Below are positions 9,145 through 17,672 of a stretch of DNA of 64,000 nucleotides, one piece after another. Position 1 is the first letter of the stretch. Each line of letters begins with the position of its first letter. This DNA is from Microbacterium sp. RURRCA19A (GTDB lineage Bacteria; Actinomycetota; Actinomycetes; Actinomycetales; Microbacteriaceae). The DNA is taken from assembly GCF_900156455.1 (NCBI RefSeq), contig NZ_FTNQ01000001.1, positions 806,001 to 870,000 on the forward strand, in the 5' to 3' direction. The translations under genes were made by a program, and so were the position numbers. The notes under the pieces were generated by a model. It was not told the origin of the DNA. It saw only the letters and a list, made by a program, of their open reading frames with translations, and made no database searches.

Positions 9145-9810
9145 TCACCGTCCCGGCTGCACCAGTCCGCTCTCGTACGCCACGATCACCAACTGCGCGC
9201 GGTCGTGGGCGCCGAGCTTGATCATCGTGTTCTTCACGTGCGTCTTGGCCGTGTGCGGGGAGATGAACAGGTCGGCGGCGATCTCGTCGTTGGAGCGCCC
9301 ACGCCCGACGAGCCTCAGCACCTCCCGCTCCCGGTCGGTGAGGACGTCGAGCGCCGGCGAGGGACGGGGAGGATCGGATGCCGCGCCCCGCACGTACCGT
9401 TCGATCATCGCGCGCGTGGCCGCGGGCGACAGCAACGCACCGCCCTCGTGCACCGCGTGGACCGCGTGCACGATGTCGTCGGGCTCGGCGCCCTTCCCGA
9501 TGAAGCCGCTCGCCCCCGCGCGGAGCGCCGCGACGACGTAGTCGTCCTCCTCGAACGTCGTCAGGATGAGCACGTGCGTGGCGGCGAGGTCGGGGTCGCC
9601 GCAGATGAGCCCGGTGGCTTCGATGCCGTCCATCCTCGGCATCCGGATGTCGCAGACGACCACGTCCGGTCGAAGCCGGCGGGCGAGGTCGACCGCCGCC
9701 TCGCCGTCGGCGGCCTCCCCGACGACGTCGATGCCGGGCGCCGCGTCGAGGAGGTCGCGGACGGCGGAGCGGATCAGCGCCTGGTCGTCGACGACGAGCA
9801 CCCGGGTCAT
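9145..9810 (-). CDS. NarL/LuxR-type two-component response regulator
   Basis: 221 residues. The N-terminal receiver domain has the acidic pocket VVDD and the phospho-acceptor Asp54 in VVCDIRMPRMDG; Thr84/Thr85 and the Lys in GKGAEPDD complete the site. The C-terminal LuxR HTH spans about 155-215 (LTDREREVLRLVGRG, then DLFISPHTAKTHVKN). The start overlaps the stop of the sensor kinase by 4 nt (ATGA), so kinase and regulator are a coupled pair. The ABC exporter genes divergent from the kinase are the likely target, an arrangement common in actinobacteria. The stimulus is unknown, possibly envelope stress or an antimicrobial. Confidence 0.93.
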   Translation of the reverse strand: MTRVLVVDDQALIRSAVRDLLDAAPGIDVVGEAADGEAAVDLARRLRPDVVVCDIRMPRMDGIEATGLICGDPDLAATHVLILTTFEEDDYVVAALRAGASGFIGKGAEPDDIVHAVHAVHEGGALLSPAATRAMIERYVRGAASDPPRPSPALDVLTDREREVLRLVGRGRSNDEIAADLFISPHTAKTHVKNTMIKLGAHDRAQLVIVAYESGLVQPGR

Positions 9811-11015
9811 GCGGCACCTCCGGAGGACGCGCGGCCCCCGGCCGCCGGGGGCGTGAGGGGAAGGCGTGCGGCGAGGCGGAAGCCACCGGGGGCGGGACCG
9901 GCCTCGAGCGCACCGCCGACGGATTCGACGCGTTCGCGCAGCCCGACCAGGCCGAAGCCCGACGGCGGCAGCTCGGGGTCGGGCGGAATGCGGTCGAGGG
10001 GATTGGTCACGACCACTTCGAGGTCGTCGCCGTCCCGTCTCAGCAGCACATGGACGCGGCGGGCCGTCCCGTGCTTGAGGGCGTTGGTGAGCCCCTCCTG
10101 CACCACGCGGTACGCCACGATGTCGACGCCGAGCGGCACCGGTTCCCCGTCCCTCTCGTCCCGGACGACGACGTCCCAGCCCGCGACGCGAACCGACTCC
10201 ACGACGTCCGCCAGACGGGCCAGCCCCGGCTGCTCCCGGATCCCGACCTCGTCCGGGGTCCGCAGGATCGTCAGCATCGAACCGATCTCCCCCAGCACGT
10301 CGCGCGACGCGGTGCGGATCGTGGCGAGCGCCTCCCGCGCCCGCTCCGGCCGGGTCTCCAGCGCCGACGATGCGACGCCGGCGTTGAGGCTGATGACCGA
10401 GATCTGGTGCGCGACGGCGTCGTGGAGGTCGCGCGCGATGCGCAGCCGTTCCTCGGTCACGCGGCGGCTCGCCTCGGCCTCGCGCGTCTGCTCCGCCCGG
10501 CGGGCGCGCTCGATCACGGCGACGACGTAGGCGCGGCGTGAGCGCGTGGCATCCCCGATAGCCCCGGCGAGCGCGACCGAGAGCCCGATCTGCAGGAACC
10601 GCGTGTCCATCCCCGTCGTGAGTTCGACGACGATGCTCGACGCGACCACGACGCCGACCGCGGCGATGCTGACCGGCGCCGCGGCGCGGCGGTCCAGCCG
10701 GTCGGGCACGCCGAACGCGGCGATCACCACGGCGAGCGCGGCACCCGGGGACAGGGTGCCGAGGACGAGGGCGGCGACGTAGAGCCCGATGCACGCCGCG
10801 AGCGCCGAGCGGGGCCAGCGGCGTCGGAACGGCAGGACGGCCGCGGGCAGGACGGCGAGCACGTACACGAACGGACTCGACGGGCGCAGTTCGGGGAACG
10901 GCACGGGAGCGAACGCGGGCACGATCACGAGCACCGCGACGACGACGTCGCGGACCCACCGGGGAACCGACGGCAGCAGGTGCGGCGCCGTGTCGATCGT
11001 CGGGAGGGGTGGCAT
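9807..11015 (-). CDS. Two-component sensor histidine kinase, HisKA_3 family
   Basis: 402 residues. The N-terminal half has about five to six membrane helices with very short external loops, as in intramembrane-sensing kinases. A linker coiled coil (RRAEQTREAEASRRVTEE) leads to the HisKA_3 dimerisation helix with phospho-acceptor His198 in ARDLHDAVAHQ. The ATPase domain contains EGLTNALKHG (N box) and GFGLVGLRERV (G box). The start at 11015 is leaderless: CAGACT, six bases, ATG. An in-frame ATG 150 bp further upstream has no such support and would run into the divergent ABC promoter. It works with the overlapping response regulator. Confidence 0.92.
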   Translation of the reverse strand: MPPLPTIDTAPHLLPSVPRWVRDVVVAVLVIVPAFAPVPFPELRPSSPFVYVLAVLPAAVLPFRRRWPRSALAACIGLYVAALVLGTLSPGAALAVVIAAFGVPDRLDRRAAAPVSIAAVGVVVASSIVVELTTGMDTRFLQIGLSVALAGAIGDATRSRRAYVVAVIERARRAEQTREAEASRRVTEERLRIARDLHDAVAHQISVISLNAGVASSALETRPERAREALATIRTASRDVLGEIGSMLTILRTPDEVGIREQPGLARLADVVESVRVAGWDVVVRDERDGEPVPLGVDIVAYRVVQEGLTNALKHGTARRVHVLLRRDGDDLEVVVTNPLDRIPPDPELPPSGFGLVGLRERVESVGGALEAGPAPGGFRLAARLPLTPPAAGGRASSGGAA

Positions 11016-11146
11016 CGTCCCAGTCTGACGGTCCGCGGGCCGCGGGACCATCGCCGTCCCGGGGCAGACCGGGATCCCCCGGGAGGGGTAGGCATCCACC
11101 CCACCCGCGGGAGGCGCCCGAGGGTGAGTCCGGCGAGGGTGGGACC

Positions 11147-11854
11147 ATGACACCCGACACCCCACCGCCCCTCCTCTCGGCCGTCGACCTGCACAAGTCG
11201 TACGGCCGTGGTTCCGCCCGCTTCGACGCCCTTCGCGGCGTCTCGCTCGACATCCGTCGCGGGGAGAGCATCGCCATCGTCGGCAAGAGCGGGTCCGGCA
11301 AGTCCACCCTCATGCACCTGCTCGCCCTGATGGACGCCCCGACGACCGGCACGGTCGCCCTCGACGGAACGGATGCCGCCACCCTCCGCGGCCGTCGCCT
11401 CAACCGCACGCGCAACAAGACGTTCGGTTTCGTCTTCCAGCAGTTCTTCCTCACCCCCAACGCCTCGGTGCTGGACAACGTGGTCCTGCCGCTCAAGATC
11501 GCCGGGGTGGGCCGCGCCGAACGCAAGCGCCGCGGTCTCGCCGCACTGACCGAACTGGACATGCAGGACAAGGCGAAGAACAAGGCGACGGCGCTCTCCG
11601 GCGGCCAGAAGCAGCGCGCGGTCATCGCCCGCGCTCTCGTCAACGACCCGCAGGTGATCTTCGCCGACGAACCGACCGGCAACCTCGACTCCCAGACGGG
11701 AGCGGTCGTGGAGGACATCCTCTTCCGCCTGAATCGCGAGCACGGCATCACGCTCATCGTCGTGACGCACGACGACGATCTGGCGTCGCGGTGCGACCGC
11801 CGCGTCCAGATCCGCGACGGCGTGATCGTCGCCGAGGAGGGGCGCGCAGCATGA
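11147..11854 (+). CDS. ABC transporter ATP-binding protein, MacB/LolD type
   Basis: 235 residues. Walker A GKSGSGKST at 46-54, Q-loop in FVFQQFF, signature LSGGQ at 149-153, Walker B VIFADEP at 169-175 and H-loop VVTHDDD. The motif ADEPTGNLDS is typical of the MacB/LolD/FtsE class, whose members drive mechanotransmission by an FtsX-type permease rather than classical transport. It overlaps the permease start by 4 nt. The 131-bp gap to the histidine kinase must carry the divergent promoters, suggesting control by the adjacent two-component system. Probable role: export of, or resistance to, an antimicrobial or envelope-active compound. Confidence 0.92.
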   Translation: MTPDTPPPLLSAVDLHKSYGRGSARFDALRGVSLDIRRGESIAIVGKSGSGKSTLMHLLALMDAPTTGTVALDGTDAATLRGRRLNRTRNKTFGFVFQQFFLTPNASVLDNVVLPLKIAGVGRAERKRRGLAALTELDMQDKAKNKATALSGGQKQRAVIARALVNDPQVIFADEPTGNLDSQTGAVVEDILFRLNREHGITLIVVTHDDDLASRCDRRVQIRDGVIVAEEGRAA

Positions 11855-13155
11855 AGACCACGGACCTGATCGCCACGGCGTTCTCGAACACGTTCCGCTC
11901 GAAGACGCGCACGATCCTGACCGTGCTCGCCATCTTCGTCGGTGCGTTCACCCTCACCCTGACCAACGGGCTCGGCACCGGCATCAACCGGTTCATCGAC
12001 AGCACGGTGTCCTCGATCGGTGCCTCGAACGTGCTGACGGTGTCGAAGACGTCCACGAACGACGCGACGTCCACGGACCCGCAGAAGTACGACCCGGATG
12101 CCATCGCGGCGGCGCAGACGAACCCCGGCCGCCCGGGGACGTCGAACTCCGTGTCGGCCCTGACCGACGCCGACATCACGACGCTCGAGGGCATCGACGG
12201 TGTCGAGAGCGTGACCCCCGTCCGCGCGGCGACGATCGACTTCGTGCAGTACGACGGCGGCGACCGGTACGTCGCCTCAGCGGGCGGCCTCATCGGCGGA
12301 CAGACTCCGCAGCTGGCGGTCGGCGTCGCGCCCGACGACGCCACCGACGCGCTCGAAGTGGCTCTGCCCTCCGCGCTGGTCACTCCCCTCGGCTTCACGG
12401 ACGACAACGACGCCGTGGGGAAGACCGTCACGATCGCCGTGACCGATCCGCTGCGGACGCAGCACCTCGTCGAGGCCACGGTCACGGGGGTCACCGAGGC
12501 GGCCTTCACCGGGACGACCAGCCTGACGACCAACACCCCCCTTCAGGACGCCCTGTACACGGCCCAGAACACCGGCGTGCCGCAGGACGAGCTCGACCGC
12601 TACGCAACCGCCAGCGTCACGGTGTCGTCCTCGGCGACACCGGCGCAGATCGACGCGGTCAAGTCGTCGCTGACGGATGCGGGATACACCGGCCGCACCG
12701 TCGCCGATCAGCTCGGCACGTTCCAGGCCGTCATCAACGGCATCGTGCTGGTGCTGAACGCGTTCGCGGTCATCGCCCTGCTCGCGGCGAGCTTCGGCAT
12801 CGTCAACACGCTGCTGATGTCGGTGCAGGAGCGGACCCGGGAGATCGGCCTCATGAAGGCGATGGGGATGGGGAGCGGGCGCGTGTTCTCGCTGTTCAGT
12901 CTCGAGGCGGTGGTGCTGGGGCTCTTGGGCAGCGTTCTCGGCGCGGTCGTGGCGATCGCGGTCGGCGTCCCCGTGAGCGCGGGGCTCACGCGGACGTTGT
13001 TCAGCGACCTACCGGGGCTGCAGCTGATCGCCTTCGACCCCGTGTCGATCGTCGTGACGTCGCTGGTCATCATGGCGATCGCGTTCCTCGCCGGAAGTCT
13101 CCCCGCGGCGCGTGCCGCACGAGCCGACCCGGTGGAGTCGCTGCGCTACGAGTGA
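11851..13155 (+). CDS. MacB-type ABC transporter permease (FtsX domain)
   Basis: 434 residues. One N-terminal helix (TILTVLAIFVGAFTLTL) is followed by a large extracytoplasmic domain of about 230 residues with a Ser/Thr/Asp-rich surface. Three C-terminal helices then form the FtsX core, with the conserved turn VQERTREIGLMKAMGMG and a final ARAARADPVESLRYE. This is the MacB_PCD plus FtsX layout. The protein pairs with the ATPase encoded just upstream through the 4-nt overlap and ends at a strong hairpin. The substrate cannot be deduced. Confidence 0.92.
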   Translation: MKTTDLIATAFSNTFRSKTRTILTVLAIFVGAFTLTLTNGLGTGINRFIDSTVSSIGASNVLTVSKTSTNDATSTDPQKYDPDAIAAAQTNPGRPGTSNSVSALTDADITTLEGIDGVESVTPVRAATIDFVQYDGGDRYVASAGGLIGGQTPQLAVGVAPDDATDALEVALPSALVTPLGFTDDNDAVGKTVTIAVTDPLRTQHLVEATVTGVTEAAFTGTTSLTTNTPLQDALYTAQNTGVPQDELDRYATASVTVSSSATPAQIDAVKSSLTDAGYTGRTVADQLGTFQAVINGIVLVLNAFAVIALLAASFGIVNTLLMSVQERTREIGLMKAMGMGSGRVFSLFSLEAVVLGLLGSVLGAVVAIAVGVPVSAGLTRTLFSDLPGLQLIAFDPVSIVVTSLVIMAIAFLAGSLPAARAARADPVESLRYE

Positions 13156-13161
13156 CGGGCG

Positions 13162-13201
13162 CGACGGTGGGGCCCCGCGGGACTGCGGGACCCCACCGTC
13201 G
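13162..13201. terminator. Bidirectional hairpin terminator
   Basis: The arms CGACGGTGGGGCCCCGC and GCGGGACCCCACCGTCG pair with one mismatch around a 6-base loop, and GTTT follows. It sits between the convergent permease and shikimate-dehydrogenase-like genes and can serve both. Confidence 0.8.
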
Positions 13202-13203
13202 TT

Positions 13204-14016
13204 TCACGCGCGCGAATGCGCGGACGCCCTCGCGACCTGATCCGGTGTGGGGGTCACGCCGGTGTACCGCGCGAACTGGCCGGCCGCCTGCAGGGCGATC
13301 ACCTCGGCGCCCGTGATGACGTCACGTCCGGCCTCCCGCGCCGCGCGGATGAGCGGGGTCTCGGCGGGGAAGGCGACGACGTCGAACACAGTGGTCGCTG
13401 CGGCGATGTGCCCCGGGGAGAACGCCAGGGCACCGGCATCCGTTCCGTTCATGCCGAGCGGCGTGACGTTGACGACGATGTCGCCGCCGGGCGGCGGATC
13501 CCCGGGGACCCAGCGGAAGCCGTACGTCTCGGCGAGCGCGGGCCCCGCCTCGGCGTTGCGGGCGACGACCGTGAGGTCGCGGAATCCCGCGCCGTGGAAG
13601 GCCGCGACCACGGCCTTGGCCATGCCGCCCGACCCCCGCACGAGGACGGATGCCGCGGGGTCGAGGCGGTGGCTCTCGATCAGACTCGCGATCGCCTCGT
13701 AGTCGGTGTTCGAAGCCGTGAGCTCTCCCCCGTCGTTCACGATCGTGTTGACCGACCCGATCGCCGCCGCCGAGTGTTCGATGTGATCGACCAGTGGGAT
13801 CACCGCCTCTTTGAACGGCATCGACACCGAACAGCCGCGGATGCCGAGCGCGCGGACCCCGGCGATCGCTCCGGCGATATCGGTCGTCGTGAACGCCTTG
13901 TAGAGGAAATCCAGTCCGAGTTCGGCGTAGAGGAAGTTGTGGAAGCGGGTTCCGATGTTCGAGGGACGGCCGGCCAGGGAGATGCAGACGGTGGTGTCCT
14001 TGCTCAGTTCGGGCAT
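13204..14016 (-). CDS. Shikimate dehydrogenase-like oxidoreductase
   Basis: 270 residues with the two-domain AroE fold. The substrate-domain signature SVSMPFK gives catalytic Lys69, and NTD at 103-105 gives the catalytic Asp105. The NADP-binding turn is VRGSGGMAKAV at about 127-137. AroE reduces 3-dehydroshikimate to shikimate. Two features suggest a paralogue rather than the housekeeping enzyme: the usual NTDxxG continues as NTDYEA, and the N-terminus reads CISLAGRPSNIGTRFHN instead of the common GxPIxHSxSPxxHN. The gene is solitary, far from other aro genes. GGAGGACCC precedes the ATG. It may act on quinate or a related compound. Confidence 0.82.
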   Translation of the reverse strand: MPELSKDTTVCISLAGRPSNIGTRFHNFLYAELGLDFLYKAFTTTDIAGAIAGVRALGIRGCSVSMPFKEAVIPLVDHIEHSAAAIGSVNTIVNDGGELTASNTDYEAIASLIESHRLDPAASVLVRGSGGMAKAVVAAFHGAGFRDLTVVARNAEAGPALAETYGFRWVPGDPPPGGDIVVNVTPLGMNGTDAGALAFSPGHIAAATTVFDVVAFPAETPLIRAAREAGRDVITGAEVIALQAAGQFARYTGVTPTPDQVARASAHSRA

Positions 14017-14086
14017 GGGTCCTCCGGGGTACGCGGGCGATCCTTCGATCGTACGAGGCCGTGAGCGCGCGCCGGACCCCGGCGCC

Positions 14087-15880
14087 TCAGAGCGTGAGGC
14101 CGTGCCCGAAGCGGAAAAGAGGATCCGCGGTGTCGAACGGTACGTCGGGTCGGGATGCCTCGACGGCCGCGGTACTGCGCGGCACGTCGAAGGGCAGGCG
14201 CCCGCGCGCGGGGAAGGTGCCGTCGAGGACGTCGAGCAGAGCCGCCGGACTCGCCCCCCAGTTGGCGGTCACCGCCGACGCACTCCTCACGAGGGGTTCG
14301 AGGATCGCGGGGCGATCGAGGAGCACGTCGACGACGGTGGGCACCACGGCGGACAGTTCGGCGATGTGCGCCCGCGTGGCATCCGGGAACTCCAACGATC
14401 CGGCGTGGAAGAAGTTCTCGAACGTCGTCCCGCGCACCTCGTACGGCGCGTGCAGGCGCACGACCGCGACGTCCGCGACGGCCGGGTCGTCGACCGGCCG
14501 GCCTCCCCAGGCCACGATCTCGTCGCCGGGGATCCCCTCGGCGTAGACCGCGGCGCCCGCGCGCAGCGGCAGCACGCCGTCGTTGCTCAGGAGCGTGATC
14601 GACGCGCGCTGCGCATGATCGGCGGCCGCGCGGAACTCGGGAGCGCCGACGATCCGCTCCGCGGCATCGACGTCGACGTACGGGTTCTCGAACAGCCCGA
14701 GGGCGAACTTCTCCCGCAGCAGTCGACGCGCCGACACGTCCAGCCGCTCCTCGGGGATGACGCCGTCGAAGACCAGCTCGACGAGGAGGTCGACGCACGC
14801 TTCGCCGCCGAACTGGTCGGCCCCGGCGTCGAGGATCTTCTCCATCCGCTCGGCGCGCGTCAGATGCTCGACGCCCCACGCCCGGGCCGGGAACGGGTCG
14901 CCGGCGATGTCGGCATCCGTGACCAGTCCCCAGTCGGTGCACACGATGCCGTCGAATCCGAAGCGCTCGCGGAGCAGCCCCGTGAGCACCGAGCGGTTGA
15001 ATCCGAAGCCGACCTCCTCGTACTCGGTGCCGACCGGCATCCCGTAATAGGGCATGACCTGGCGGGCGCCCGCCGCGAACACGGCGGCGAAAGGCTTCAG
15101 GTGCAGCTCGAACCCGTCGCCCGGGTACACCTGCTCGCGCCCGTAGGCGAAGTGCGGATCTTCGCCGTCCTTCTGCGGACCGCCGCCCGGGAAGTGCTTG
15201 ACCATCGTCGACACCGACGCGGAGCCGAACGACTCGCCCTGGAAGCCGCGCACGTAGGCGGATCCGAGTTCGGCGGTGAGGTCGGCGTCTTCGCCGAAGG
15301 TCTGCACCTGCCGCGCCCAGCGGGGTTCGGTGGCGAGATCCACCTGGGGGTGCAGGGCGACGCGGAACCCGCACGCGAGGTACTCCTGCCGGGCGATGTC
15401 ACCGAATCGGCGCACCAGATCGGCGTCCCGCGTCGCGGCGAGTCCCATCGGTTCGGGCCACTGCGAGAACGCGCCGGCCCGGAGAGCCGCACCGGGGTTC
15501 TCGGAGAACGAGTGCCGAGGGTCCGTCGAGAGGGTCACGGGGATACCGAGACGAGTGGATGCCGCCAGCTCCTGCAGGCGGTTGTGCCAGACGGCCATCG
15601 AGCGCGCGTCGGCGTCGGAGGTCAGCAGGTTGAAGTGGGACATGTGGCGATCGACCACGTAGTCGTGCGTCGAGGGCAGCCCGAACCGCGGATCGGCCTC
15701 GGCGAGGGCGCCGCCGTCGCCCATCGCGATCATCGCGTGGAAGAACAGACCGGCCTTCTCGGGCAGGCTCATCTCGGCCAGCAGCAGCTCGACCCGGTCG
15801 TCGATCGGCAGGGTCGCATCCAGCCAGGGACGAGCGATCCCGTCGGACGCGGCGCTCGAGGGAGGTGACAGCTCTGTCAT
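14087..15880 (-). CDS. Glycoside hydrolase family 3 protein (beta-glucosidase-like)
   Basis: 597 residues without a signal peptide, so cytoplasmic. GH3 motifs: PRWAR...FGED at about 186-197, KHFPGGG at 228-234, and nucleophile Asp316 in GIVCTDWG. The C-terminal alpha/beta sandwich starts near residue 420 (ITLLSNDGVLPL) and ends with FGHGLTL; no fibronectin-type domain follows. Family members release terminal beta-glucosides, xylosides or N-acetylglucosamine; the glycan is not evident. AAAGGA lies a few bases before the ATG at 15880, which is why the longer upstream frame is not used. The gene is divergent from a tandem TetR regulator whose palindrome lies in the shared promoter region. Confidence 0.9.
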   Translation of the reverse strand: MTELSPPSSAASDGIARPWLDATLPIDDRVELLLAEMSLPEKAGLFFHAMIAMGDGGALAEADPRFGLPSTHDYVVDRHMSHFNLLTSDADARSMAVWHNRLQELAASTRLGIPVTLSTDPRHSFSENPGAALRAGAFSQWPEPMGLAATRDADLVRRFGDIARQEYLACGFRVALHPQVDLATEPRWARQVQTFGEDADLTAELGSAYVRGFQGESFGSASVSTMVKHFPGGGPQKDGEDPHFAYGREQVYPGDGFELHLKPFAAVFAAGARQVMPYYGMPVGTEYEEVGFGFNRSVLTGLLRERFGFDGIVCTDWGLVTDADIAGDPFPARAWGVEHLTRAERMEKILDAGADQFGGEACVDLLVELVFDGVIPEERLDVSARRLLREKFALGLFENPYVDVDAAERIVGAPEFRAAADHAQRASITLLSNDGVLPLRAGAAVYAEGIPGDEIVAWGGRPVDDPAVADVAVVRLHAPYEVRGTTFENFFHAGSLEFPDATRAHIAELSAVVPTVVDVLLDRPAILEPLVRSASAVTANWGASPAALLDVLDGTFPARGRLPFDVPRSTAAVEASRPDVPFDTADPLFRFGHGLTL

Positions 15881-15955
15881 CGGGTGTCCTTTCACCGGGC
15901 GCAGCCGCGCCGCGCGTCTGCGCGTCGCCGACGATACACGCAAACCCGACCGACT

Positions 15956-15983
15956 GGTAACAATGAATTCGCTGATTGCTACC
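15956..15983. promoter_or_regulatory. Probable TetR operator overlapping the regulator's promoter
   Basis: GGTAACAAT (15956-15964) and ATTGCTACC (15975-15983) form an inverted repeat with 8 of 9 positions matching and a 10-bp spacer, the size expected for a TetR dimer. The right arm overlaps the -10 box TACCCT (15980-15985), which lies six bases before the TetR start codon. Binding here would block the regulator's own promoter and could control the divergent GH3 gene. Confidence 0.6.
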
Positions 15984-15991
15984 CTGACGAC

Positions 15992-17224
15992 ATGACGGTG
16001 GGAGCGCCCTCGGCGCGCGGGCTCCGGACCCGCGAGGCGATCATCGACGCCGCGACGACACTCTTCGCCAGCCAGGGTTTCCGCACCGCGTCGCTCCGCG
16101 ACATCGCGCAGGCCGCGGGGATCACCCACCCGGGGCTGCGGCGCCACTTCGCTTCGAAGGACGAGATCCTCCTCGCCGTCGTGGACCGCTACGAGACCGA
16201 GACCGCCGCGTGGGCCGACGCCGGAGGCCTCTCGATGCCGGCGGCCGCGCGCATCGCCGAGCACCACCGCGTCCAGCCGGGGTACCTCGCGACCTTCACG
16301 GCTCTCGCGGGCGAGGCCACGGCGACGCGGCATCCCGCCCACGCCCACATGCGGAAGAGGTACGCCGACGTACGTGCGGCGTCGGCAGCGCAGTTCCGCG
16401 CGGCGCAGGCCGCCGGCGACGTCCACGCCGACCACGACCCGGACCGCCTCGCCGTGCAGTACCCGGCCGCGTGGGACGGGTTGCAGCTGCTCGAGCTGCT
16501 CACCCCCGACCGGGTCTCGGTGATCGCCGCCCTCCGCGAGGCCGGCGAGCGGTTGCAGCACCCGCTCCCCGCGTTCGACCGCCGCACCCCCCGAGACGCC
16601 CGCCGGCCGGTGGCCCTCACTCCCCCCGATCCGCCCGACACCCGCGCGGGATATGCGTCCGGACGCGCGCGCCGGGCACGGATCGTCGCCGACGCGACAC
16701 GGCTGTACGCCGAACGCGGCTACGGCGCCACGAGCATGAACGACGTCGCCCAGCGGGTGGGAGTGTCGAAGTCGACCCTGTTCCACCACTACCCCACCAA
16801 GGAGACGCTGCTGATCGAGGTGCTGGTCGCCCGCGACCGCTCCATCGGCCAGGCGGGTGGCGACGAGGTGGCCTCGGCCGCCGACGCGCTGCGCGCCTTC
16901 GCCGACACGGCGCGTCGCAACGCCGAACGCTCACCCGGCCTCATCGAGGTGCATGCCGTGCTGTCCTGCGAGGCGTCGGCCGCGGAACACCCCGCGCGAC
17001 CGTACTTCATCGCGCGGTACCGGCACCTCCTGGACGCCACGACCGATCTCTTCCGCACGGCGCAGGCCGACGGCGACCTCGCACCCGACCGCGACCCCGC
17101 CTTCGAGGCCGCATGGCTCATCGCGCTCTGGGACGGGCTGCAGATCCAGTGGCTCTACGACCGCTCTGCCGTCGACGTCGGCGAGGAACTCGCGGACCAC
17201 CTCGCCCGCGTGCTGCCGCGCTGA
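15992..17224 (+). CDS. Tandem TetR-TetR transcriptional regulator
   Basis: 410 residues made of two complete TetR units in one chain. Unit 1 has its DNA-binding domain at about 10-57 (LRDIAQAAGITHPGLRRHF) with its ligand domain up to about 185. A Pro/Arg-rich linker follows at about 190-225. Unit 2 has its DNA-binding domain at about 226-272 (MNDVAQRVGVSKSTLFHHY) and a second ligand domain. Usual TetR proteins are about 190-230 residues, so this is a fused pair that could act as a pseudo-dimer. The start is leaderless (TACCCT, six bases, ATG). It probably represses itself and the divergent GH3 gene, with a sugar as inducer. Confidence 0.85.
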   Translation: MTVGAPSARGLRTREAIIDAATTLFASQGFRTASLRDIAQAAGITHPGLRRHFASKDEILLAVVDRYETETAAWADAGGLSMPAAARIAEHHRVQPGYLATFTALAGEATATRHPAHAHMRKRYADVRAASAAQFRAAQAAGDVHADHDPDRLAVQYPAAWDGLQLLELLTPDRVSVIAALREAGERLQHPLPAFDRRTPRDARRPVALTPPDPPDTRAGYASGRARRARIVADATRLYAERGYGATSMNDVAQRVGVSKSTLFHHYPTKETLLIEVLVARDRSIGQAGGDEVASAADALRAFADTARRNAERSPGLIEVHAVLSCEASAAEHPARPYFIARYRHLLDATTDLFRTAQADGDLAPDRDPAFEAAWLIALWDGLQIQWLYDRSAVDVGEELADHLARVLPR

Positions 17225-17306
17225 TCCCCGGGACGCGGTTCCGTGGCCCGGCGCGCCGTTGCGGGAGACGTGTGCCGAAACCGACGACCGCGACGAGAAT
17301 CGCCCC

Positions 17307-17672
17307 ATGGGCTTCTCGGAGATCATCGAAGGCATCGGCAAGTCAGTGGATGCCGTGGGCGTCGCGGCGATCGTGATCGGGGTGATCGCCGCCATCGTCC
17401 TCGCGGTCCCGCGCGCGCTCCGGCGGGAACCCGACACGTACGTCCGCTTCCGCCGATTCCTCGGGCGCTCCATCCTGCTCGGCCTGGAGCTCCTGGTCGC
17501 CGCCGACATCATCCGCACCGTCGCGGTGACTCCCACGCTCGCGAGCGTCGGCGTGCTGGCGGCGATCATCGTCATCCGCACGTTCCTGAGCTGGTCGCTC
17601 GAGCTGGAGATCACGGGCCGCTGGCCCTGGCAGAAGAGGCCCGTTGCGCCGGGATCGGCATCCTCGGACTAG
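17307..17672 (+). CDS. DUF1622 family small membrane protein
   Basis: 121 residues with three predicted membrane helices: VGVAAIVIGVIAAIVLAV, a second around FLGRSILLGLELLVAADIIR, and a third in GVLAAIIVIRTFLSWSL. A short basic tail ends at WPWQKRP. The layout and the SILLGLELLVAADIIRTV core are typical of DUF1622, whose function is unknown. The start is leaderless: GAGAAT, six bases, ATG. Its stop codon overlaps the convergent livM stop. A close but shortened copy lies at 29692-29994. Confidence 0.85.
   Translation: MGFSEIIEGIGKSVDAVGVAAIVIGVIAAIVLAVPRALRREPDTYVRFRRFLGRSILLGLELLVAADIIRTVAVTPTLASVGVLAAIIVIRTFLSWSLELEITGRWPWQKRPVAPGSASSD

Noticed and set aside
13937-15868. Plus-strand open frame opposite the GH3 gene
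   Set aside because: Shadow of the GH3 coding sequence; no motif, no ribosome site, and the GH3 motifs are unambiguous.
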